A DNA stretch of 64,000 nt, taken from contig CM027384.1 in NCBI GenBank assembly GCA_015680905.1, forward strand, positions 64,797,001 through 64,861,000, written 5' to 3'. Under the pieces are notes generated by a model. It was not told the DNA's origin and made no database searches. It worked only from the letters and a program-made list of their open reading frames with translations. This DNA is from Coptis chinensis (lineage: Eukaryota > Streptophyta > Magnoliopsida > Ranunculales > Ranunculaceae). The translations under genes and the position numbers were made by a program. This document shows positions 55,481 through 64,000 of this stretch, piece after piece; within the stretch, counting starts at the first letter, position 1, and each line of letters begins with the position of its first letter.

Positions 55481-55809
55481 AAATTTTTTAAGGAAGCTAA
55501 ATATTGGAAACCCAATTCTATATTACACGTTCTTCTTGAGAAAACCACAAAACTCATCAACAAAATCTTCTTCTTCTCAATTATAAAAAAACATACGGCA
55601 ACAGAGAGATTCCTCTACCTTCTTCTCAATTAGGGTTTATATTGAATGGAAAGGTTGGAAATAGAAGAACTTAAAAGCCTTTATGCATAGTTGTTTTTCG
55701 TTGGCCAAAACTAAAGGGGTCATGGGTGGTTTCATTGTTATGGCTAGCCGTGGTTTTGTAAGAAGGGTACCTGGTATATGAATTTGTTTGCTTTTTTTCC
55801 ATTATGTAG

Positions 55810-56642
55810 AAACATCTGCTACTTTGAAAAATGTGGAATTCAATGGATATGCTGAGAAGTCCGCAAAGAGGAAAAGGAAGTATCAATACAAACTACAGAG
55901 GTATCATACATCGTCCATGGGAGAGATGGGCAATAGAAATCAGGGACCCCAAGAAGGGTGTCAGGGTGTGGCTTGGAAGCTTCAACACTGCTGAAGAAGC
56001 TGCAAAAGCTTATGTTGCTGAGGCAGGCAAGATGCTCAAACTCGTGTTGTGAAAGCAAATCTACATAAAGCACTGCCTACTGGCAACCACACCTTGCAGG
56101 GGCCAGTGTTTAATCAGGATTTTAGTTTGATGACCTACACGAGTGATGACTCTCTTGGGTTGTTGAAGAGAACCCCCACTCCTGGGGCCAGAGTTTATTG
56201 GTCATTTCGCTTCAATGAAAGATCAAAGTGGTCCAGTCTTTTACCCCTGCTGATGGAGACATGTTGTGTTTTATGTCAAAGGGAGCAACTCTCTCAGTTG
56301 TTCCAAAGTTGGATGGGAAACCAGGAACCTGAGACTCTAGAAATAATGTATGTTCTCTCAATTGTTATAGAAAGTAATGAGCATAATGCTAACCGAAGTA
56401 AGGAATAGAAGACCAATTCTGAGATTGCAGTGCCAGTTGACGTAAATACAACCAAGAATCTTTCTGAATAGCTATCTGCTTTTGAGTCTCAGATGAAGTT
56501 TCTTCAAATCCCATATCTTGAGTGAAGCTGGGATGGTTCAATAGATAGCCTATTAAGTAGGGATACTACTCTGAATGGTGGGAGTTCAATGGATCTTTGG
56601 AGCTTCGACGATTTCCCCCAGATGGTTGGGGGTGTCTTCTGA
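55810..56642 (+). pseudogene. Group VII ERF transcription factor (RAP2.12-like), lacking exon 1
   Basis: Group VII ERFs are oxygen-sensing regulators of hypoxia genes. After a TATGTAG acceptor the sequence reads [20 protein letters not shown], the basic region just before the AP2 domain. The AP2 domain changes frame once near 55900 ([10 protein letters not shown] versus [20 protein letters not shown], then [18 protein letters not shown]). Later blocks are LSAFESQMKFLQIPYLE, DGSIDSLLS and the closing SSMDLWSFDDFPQMVGGVF with a stop at 56642, the C-terminal group VII motif. Stops and frame changes break the middle. The exon coding the N-degron start (MCGGA) is not seen upstream. Expression is unlikely to give a working factor. 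Confidence 0.82.
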
Positions 56643-59159
56643 GGAGCGATTGACTTGATTCAGGTAAATGTTTTAGTATGACATTAGTATTGTTTATTCA
56701 ATCATTACTTGGTAATAAATGCTGCATTTTTACTATAAATTTATTTTGTTCAATGAGTATCAATCGTTACTTAGAGATTTACTGACCATTGTCGTTTCTA
56801 AAGACATCGTTCACCCTTAATTTTATGCTAACACTTAGAGAATCACTTCGAGCGATACTAGATTGATATTTGGCTTTTATTTATTGTGTGAGCATTTCTG
56901 TTATGATCGTTGTTGTATCAGGCATTTGACGTATCACGGTGAATTGCTCTTTTTGTAATAATGGGTTAGAAGAAGTTATTAGAGTCTGAGATGTTGGAAC
57001 AAATAGTTTGTGTTTGTTAATGTAGGTTGATAAATACATTTAAGTAGTTTTTAGCACAATTTTTTTCCCCGAAATTTGTAGGAAGTTTTTCAACAATCTT
57101 TCATAGTTTGTGAAAATATAATAATTAATTCAAATTTTGTCTTAACGTTATCGGTTTATCTATTTATGTCTTAGTACTATTAGTTTATCTATTTATGCAA
57201 AACAAAAGCCTCGGTGGCTACTGAGGAACAGGTCGGAATGGCACATGCACGAACAATTCATTTGTGTGCTTTCTGCAATCATTGAACCCTCAAGAAAGAA
57301 AGAGATCTAAACCATAGCACACAAAGGTGAATTAACTAGATAGAATATTGATGGGTATACCCTCTTAATTTTTTCTTCTTTTCGAATTAGTTTCGGTTGA
57401 AAATGGATGCATGAGTTCCTCCATTTCTCCAGTTTCTTTTAATTTGTAGCTTTGTACCCCTTGCTAGCGCTCTCACCATTTCAAGATTTAGTGATGTGGC
57501 CTAACACAGTATTTAGAGGTAGTTGCAATCCGCCTTTGTGAACCCCAGACTTGCTTGCTTGAAAGTGCCCATACGAAACTAGCACCCATAATGGAGAATG
57601 TTTTGGAGAGGTATACTTACATAGAAATAGAGCCACTTAAAAAAAAAAAAAAAAAAAAAGGTCAAAAGGTTGCTACACAAAATAAAATAGCAGAAGCTAA
57701 AAAGTAGAGTTAAAATCTAACCTTCTCCCTGGACCATTTGAAAAATGAATTAAATTTTTTTGTGTTAATTTCTAGATATATCTAAAAGTCTTAAACTGTC
57801 ATGCGATCCTCTCTAGATGAATACTTTGTATCAAGTATATTTTCAATTTATTACCTAAAGATATTTTTTAGGTAGAATTTGCTTGATTTTTCTTAAGTTC
57901 ATAACATGTAAGAACTTATAATATACTTTTTTCTTTCTTTACCATAGTGGATTAACTTCTAATCTTGCTCTACACTGAAACTTTATTTAAAACATAATAC
58001 CAAATTTTTAGTGTTGTTTGACATTAAGATTATTATGCAGGTTGTTAGGGATAAAGATGAAGTTGTGAGAACCTCTTTAGAGCAGGTTAAATTCTTTTCT
58101 ATTCCTTCTTAGATTCATGTGATGGGGCTAGGTTAAATTCTTTTAAATGGATTGATATGTCGTATATAGTTTGAGTTGGTTTGGGACTCAAGTTCACATA
58201 TAACTTGGACAATCTAACAAGAAAAATTGTAACTTGAGTATTATTATCTTAGTTTTCTCTATGAGTTTTTTAAATAATTGGGTGATATTAAGAATTTGAG
58301 AATTGCCCGAAGTAAGAAGGTTAGTTGAATTATCCTTTTTTTCAAAATTTGAAGAACCATGTATCGAAACTTACACCCCTGTTTTGTATAGTTCGGTTGA
58401 TTGGTTGGTATGAATGGAAATTTATATGTGTTCGGAACCATATGGTATATGAATGGAACTTCATTGGTGTTTGTATGGTTCGGTTGGTTTGATTAGTTGC
58501 TTGGATTGAATTTCGATTCCATTCCGTAAGTTTTTATGATTAGCTAAAAATTTTATTCCTTCCTATTTACATTAAATTAATCTATCACATGCTTACATAT
58601 GCATTTCAGCTACGTAAAGGTATTTATATTGGCGAATGAACAATGTTTATGAGTATTTTTATTAGGATGTACTTTAGTTTCTCACTCAATTTATTTTATG
58701 TAGTTTTTGATGGTTGCCAAATTGTCCATTTCATGATTATTTCTTCTTGACTTTATGGAGCTCCAAACGACTATGCTTGAAGATGTAGAAAAGAGTGCAA
58801 GAGACGTTTTGTTCGCAAGGTAATTCTGTTTTTTTATCTATTCCATATGAGTTTATACGTAATATTTCGTTAATATTGAAATTGGACAATTTAATATTGA
58901 AATTTTAACTTTTGATTGCTATTAGTGATCCAGTTTATTAATTTAATGAGTCTACTTCACACTTGATCTATTGTTTTTGTACTTCTAAGACAGTAGCAAC
59001 TTAATGTATAGTGAATTTAGTTATGCGGTAACTTGAATACAGTGAGAGGTTATCAAAGTAATCTGCGTTACTGTTTATCTTATCAACAGATTTTTGCTGA
59101 TTAGTAATACAAAACTAACATTCAGTAAAGTAAATGTTGATTTTCGCATCATTGGGATA
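56643..59159. other. Gene-poor stretch
   Basis: AT-rich DNA with an A-run at 57640-57659. Two exon-like scraps (58040-58086, VVRDKDEVVRTSLEQ; 58759-58820, ELQTTMLEDVEKSARDVLFA followed by GTAATT) could belong to one lost gene, but I do not recognise it. No complete coding region. Confidence 0.5.
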
Positions 59160-59910
59160 TTGTGTGGTGAGAAGGTTAAGAAACAGAGAACTCACAGCTA
59201 AACAAACATTTTTGCTCCAAGAGCATCCCAAATAGGCTAGATCATGTAATTCCGCTATTGAATCTGATATGTACAACCCCTTGGAATTTTAAACTTGATT
59301 CTTATTATAACATGCTGGTGAGAGAATGGATTGCCCTGTGGTATAGGCCACCAAAAGATTGGCCTATAGACACAGATTTGGACTAACTTCTGCATATATC
59401 TCTATTAGAACATTTGGTTAGAAAGGTGTAGAGTGCTCCATACAAAGTTTAAAGTCTAAACCCAACTGGGTTCATCTATCTATCCTCATCAAAACCTTCA
59501 TGAGCACACACAACATAAATGAGGAGGTTCATAATCATGCACCTGAAACATCAGAGATGTGGAAACAGCCAACATCATGCAACTTCAAACTCAATATTGA
59601 TGCAAGCTACTGACCAAAAGACAATTGTGTTGCAATAGGATATGTACTAAGAGATGCAAATGGTACATTTATTGCAGCAGGAACTAACAAAGGCAAAGGA
59701 CGGACAACAGAAGAAGCAAAATGCCAAGGAGCACTCAAAGGAATACAATGGTGCCGGAAATTCTGCTCAGTAGAAGTCGAAATTGATGCTCAACAAATAA
59801 ACAGTTTTTTGGAAGGGAAGGAAGCTAGCATCTCATGGTCTTCAAGAAGACTGGTGGATGCCTTAGATTATATTCAAGCTTTTGATTACTTTTGTATTAA
59901 CTATTAAGTG
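59160..59910 (+). mobile_element. LINE ORF2 tail with RNase H domain (RVT_3), broken
   Basis: 59560-59906 reads NFKLNIDAS, then VAIGYVLRDANGTFIAAGTN, EEAKCQGALKGIQWC and VEVEIDAQQINSFLEGKE. This is the plant LINE-type RNase H fold with its Asp and Glu positions (NIDAS, EEAKCQGAL, EIDAQ). A stop interrupts right after the NIDAS strand. The DNA just before (59160-59550) has the looser zf-RVT-type character of a LINE end but is not clearly readable. Probably a 5'-truncated LINE; no poly(A) tail or target duplication was found. Confidence 0.65.
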
Positions 59911-62120
59911 GATCCACAGATCTGCAAACACCCCAACGTTCTGAGTGGATTACCCTACCACCAAGTTGGTTGCTGAACTCCTTGGAGGGGGATAAACCAT
60001 CTTTACATCCTCTACTTTCTAATATCTAATATTTATAGTATGTTAACTACCGAAAAAAATAAGGAAACCTTATTGGAATGTATATTATAGGCACATAGTC
60101 CGATCTTTAGTGAAGTTGTTGGACGAGCATTGAACTATCAATGTAGCATGCCCTTCCGCAGGCAGGCTAATTGGCTAGTTTGTTTTAGTACGTGAGATTT
60201 TTTACTAATAAGGTGTATTTGTAGTAGAAAAAGTTTTGTTAAATGTGTGGTTGAGATGAGGTGAAAGGAAGAAATGGGGAGTGATGTCAAGAGTGGAGAG
60301 AGAGAATTGAGTTTGTTATTAGAGAATTGAGTTTGTTAGAGAATTAGTTATGGTTTATTACTGATGAATAGCCTTTCCAAAAGATTGTGGTTGAAAATTG
60401 AAATTTCCTCTATACATTGGGTTTTCAAATGTGTGGGTGTGGTTTGTACTTTGTGGAGAGGGAAATGAGGTGAAGGAAAAAAAGTGAGGTGTGATTTGTG
60501 AGAGTTTCTTTGGGTACGATTTTTTACGGGTAAGTGTCTGAGTGAGAGTGATGCTGCAGTTTGATAGTTTGTTAGACTGTTATTTTGGGAGTCAGTGAGG
60601 TGTCACTAGTTTATTTACTGAAGTACCCTTGTTGAGTTATCACATTTACAAACACCATACTTATGGGCTTATGGCTTATGAGTACCTTTGGGGGCATGTT
60701 AGCATGTATGGTATATAATAAATTAATAACAATGGACGGAAAAATAATGGTCCTGTGGGTTGTACATTTTCTTACATTTCCCCCTCCCCGCCTTCAGAAG
60801 TACCACAAGTTAAGTCCAATTTGCTTATGGCACAATGAATCCATCTCAATGTAGATAAAGAATTTGGCCCCAGTTTCAGAAACTTGGTGTACTCTAGAAA
60901 GGGCAGTAATATAATTACACATTTATTAACTCAAATCATTTTAGATCCAAGCCCATGCCCAATATACTCAAATAGTGAAATATAATTCAGACGGACACAT
61001 GATTTATGCCCAATATCTCAAACACATACGCACAAGCCTTTTGCAAAAACACTTGATTACACTAGTACCATAGGCCATAGCGCAATACAAATTACAAAAT
61101 GCGTAGGGAGCATCAATTACGTACCCTTCAAGGACTTCTCACACCACCACAAGCTGCAACATATATGTTTTCAAAGGCTTGTGATTTGTTAACTCAAATA
61201 AGATAATTACACATTTATTAACTTATAAGGAATTTGGTGTGATGATGAAATGAGTTGGTTAGTTTGTTTGTTATAGAAATCAATAATTCTAGGGAGACAT
61301 GGAATTAAGCCCGTTTTAGTGACTGGGCTGACGTGGCTCTACTCTCTCACATGAGTACTTACAAAGGCATAAACTCAAATATAAAATAGAAATTCAACGA
61401 AAAACAAAAACAACACTCTAACTTTTACCTCCTTCTCTCTCATCCATATCTCCGATCACCGACATTTCAAGCTCACGTGCAACTGGAAAAGATAATAACT
61501 CAATCAATTCTTCTACATCTTCATGAAATAAAGTTGAGATCAAATTTCAAAACTGATTTCGTCCAAGTCATTAAACGTGTCTTTCATCGTTTTAATTCGA
61601 TATATAAGAAAGATTTTCTTGTTGTTAAAGGAGTTTTTGAATAGATAATAAGATGTTCTTGAAGGAGTTTTTTTCAATCTTCCATCCATCGAACTACTTC
61701 GCATTCGATTTTTCGATTCCAAAAAAAGATGTGCAAAGATGCAAAGAGTTTGAGTAAATTTGTCAAATTGACGGAATTGTTATGCCAACTATTTTCTCCA
61801 TTGCCTACTCATATTGGTTTTTGCTTTGTGAGTGATATGATTTAAGGAAGAAGACTATCATAAAAATTTTGTTTACATATTAGAAAATTTTTGACAACAT
61901 TCCACTTATAATTTGGACTAAAGCATCTATATGGGAGAAAGATAACAGAGCATGTTCAAAAATAACATTGCAACGCAACTTGTTCATCTGATACATATTA
62001 TACCATCAAAACAAACACAGTCTTGCAGCCCATAATTTTTTTATAATACTAGCAGTCTAGAAAAATGGCTGACACTTAAACAAAAAAGGACAAAGCGTCA
62101 AAACATAAGCTACAACATGT
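59911..62120. other. Intergenic, nothing recognised
   Basis: It contains a repeated 24-base piece (ATAATTACACATTTATTAACT near 60914 and 61203) and AT-rich sequence. No supported gene. Confidence 0.5.
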
Positions 62121-62125
62121 CTAAT

Positions 62126-64000
62126 TGCTTATTTTTCAAGATTAAATCCTTCGCCTCTCAAAAATGGGTAGTAATCTACCCACTCAAAGTTGTTGGCATT
62201 TGAGAAGCCTATGCCATTTGTGCTATTGGAGAAGCTTCCTCTAGCATTGAGTCCCTGAAAATTGGAACTACTCGGGGGGCCTGGTACATTTAGGAAGCCC
62301 ATGCCATGTGTGCCATTGGAGAAGCTTCTTCTAGTGTCGAGTCCCATAAAATTGGTGCTACTAGGGATGCCAGCTAGTACATTTGGTTCCTACGAAACAC
62401 TGCCCGGAACATTTGGTACCTACAAACAAGGCAATGTTGAAGGTTGTTATCTGTCAAATCCAAGAAAATATACCTTAAAATAGTTTGCAATATCAAAAAG
62501 AGATACTCCAAGTCAAGGGGTATGATAACAGTCATAACACAATGTATTGCGTAGCTACTTTGAGAAGCCTACACAATGAAAACAAAAAGTGACACTAGGT
62601 ATGACCAATACAAACTAAACATTGACATTTCTTTAAATTAAAAAAAACCAACCTTTTCCAAATTAATGGTATCCATGTTCTTTCCAGTAGCCTTCTTCAC
62701 CCCCAACTCTTTCTTTTCTGTACCCTTCTCTTCTAATCTCTCTTCTGCCTTCTTTTGTTTCTCTTTTTCCTTTCTAACAACTTTTTCAACCGTAGATTCA
62801 AACCATTTACTACGTGGATGACCCTTACGACAGACAACCAAAGAACTAAGAATTTTGTTGCTTTCGTCTGCCAAAGGATTGCTACCACCACTATGTACTT
62901 GTGTACGAATTTCAAGCGTATTAGCATGACTACCTTCATCAATTTCATTACTTATCTTTAGTTCAATAAGCAACCCCTTAATCCAACAGAAAACCATTTC
63001 TGTCTTACCTTCATTTTCAGCTGCCAAGTCTGCCGCTTCAAAAAAGGCATTACACATCCTATCAAAGCGCCCGTTTTCAGGATTTAGCTCCTAATCAGAA
63101 TATATAATTTTAATCTTTTTATGACACCTCTTCACATCCTTCCTCCACCTACAGATAATATATTTCAATTCTCTGGTAAAGTATGAATTTGTTTATGGAC
63201 CAATACAGTAAGAGCATGCTTACATAAGATTCTCCTAAACTCAAATAATTGACAATTGCACTTAATGTCAGAATCATCCTCTCTGAAACAAACTCTAAAA
63301 GTGACTCGATGATTCTTTATCCCTACAAACATGTTTTGTGCAACATCATACACCTGAAAGCCGCATTCCTCTTTAATGGAAGAAATAATGTAGTAAAGTT
63401 GACCTTTCACCTCATCTTGAAACTCCTTGAATTTTGATGTAGTGTAAGCATCTTGAACTTGTTTCTCGAATGGATAATCAATAATGCATGGAATCCAATG
63501 ATCGAAAGAATTGAAATCTTCTTCATTCTCCTTTTGCACCTTACTCCGTAGTGCATTCTCATATTGTTAACTCCTTGAATTTTGATGTAGTGTAAGCATC
63601 TTGAACTTGTTTCTCGAATGGATAATCAATAATGCATGGAATCCAATGATCGAAAGAATTGAAATCTTCTTCATTCTCCTTTTGCACCTTACTCCGTAGT
63701 GCATTCTCATATTGTTCAACAAATTTCTTTAAGCTTGTCTTTGAATTAACATAACCATCAAAAAAGGCATTCATACTTTCACTTCTTTCAGTCGAGGACA
63801 TTCCCGCCCAAAAGGTATTTCGCAAAAGTACCGGAACCTAACGACTTTTTTCACTGTACAACCCACTCAACCACTTATTCTCTTTAAGGTTAAATTCTTT
63901 GATGAAACTATTTCACCATCCATCAAATTCTTCACAAGTCAAAGAGTCATAAACTGCTTTTTGCATTGCATACTTGATAGACTCATATTGAGTGCAACCA
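62126..64000 (-). pseudogene. FAR1/FHY3-related (FRS) gene, C-terminal half, cut by the window edge
   Basis: FAR1-related proteins are transcription factors derived from MULE transposases. Reading down from 64000: TFWAGMSSTERSESMNAFFD and YVNSKTSLKKFVEQYENAL (end of the MULE domain). IDYPFEKQVQDAYTTSKFKE and QLYYIISSIKEECGFQVYDV follow, then a SWIM zinc finger CNCQLFEFRRILCKHAL (C-x-C...C-x-H). After a frame change near 63165 come RWRKDVKRCHKK, a stop, and MCNAFFEAADLAAENE with a Lys/Glu-rich coil (62650-62800). A last exon (62126-62415) has repeats of a FSNGTHGMGFLNVPG type and a stop at about 62388. A 148-bp duplication shifts the frame near 63569. Not a working copy as it stands. Confidence 0.82.
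63421..63716 (-). repeat. 148-bp perfect tandem duplication in the FAR1-related gene
   Basis: AACTCCTTGAATTTTGATGT starts identical 148-base blocks at 63421 and 63569. 148 is not a multiple of three, so the duplication itself breaks the reading frame. It is either very young or an assembly error. Confidence 0.92.

Noticed and set aside
59911-62120. Several 60-codon ORFs
   Set aside because: Random-length frames in AT-rich DNA without motifs or splice context.

Overview
This 64-kb window is nuclear DNA of a flowering plant, probably a eudicot. The evidence is plant-only gene families (group VII ERF, IQD, FAR1/FHY3, KOW/WG-repeat KTF1, fasciclin-like arabinogalactan protein, F-box/DUF295), plant spliceosomal junctions, and plant-type Copia, CACTA, Helitron, hAT and MULE elements. 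No gene here looks fully intact. The window is a transposon nest laid over decayed or partial host genes. All calls come from reading the sequence; no search was run.

Left part (1-15.2 kb). A Copia element (226-6471) holds an inserted solo LTR. It is followed by a broken F-box/DUF295 gene on the minus strand, with a partial second copy of its 3' end beside it. Then comes a 5.2-kb hAT-type interval (8659-13872) bounded by a perfect 8-bp target duplication. It has swallowed a MULE-type MITE and Helitron material (one 3' hairpin end, two 5' ends, Rep and helicase remnants). A second, GC-rich hAT MITE with a perfect 8-bp duplication lies at 14206-14727.

Middle-left (15.2-24.2 kb). Intron-containing remnants of host genes: a KTF1/SPT5-like gene (minus), a SurE phosphatase exon (plus), and a PP2A B' (B56) regulatory subunit gene (minus) carrying a 119-bp TRIM-like solo LTR.

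Centre (24.1-50.9 kb). One fasciclin-like (FLA) gene on the minus strand is spread over about 26.7 kb because three LTR elements landed in it: a minus-strand Copia (24206-29819), a solo LTR (30178-31689) and an 18-kb Copia (31984-50141, perfect 5-bp duplication GAGGA). The 18-kb Copia itself carries a CACTA (En/Spm) transposon of about 12.3 kb with TNP2-type and Ptta-type genes. Two blocks resembling plant mitochondrial DNA lie on either side of the CACTA coding region.

Right part (50.9-64 kb). A dense set of partial host genes: a plastid IscA-like (CpISCA) exon, an IQD gene and a rhomboid exon lying between a 0.65-kb direct repeat, a group VII ERF, a LINE tail, and a FAR1-related gene at the right edge with a perfect 148-bp tandem duplication. 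Because these fragments keep exon-intron boundaries, they arose by DNA-level duplication or in-place decay, not by retroposition. Nothing in the window forms a working operon-like system. The biological interest is the layering and timing of insertions, organelle-like DNA inside a transposon, and decay of genes for silencing, hypoxia and phosphatase control.
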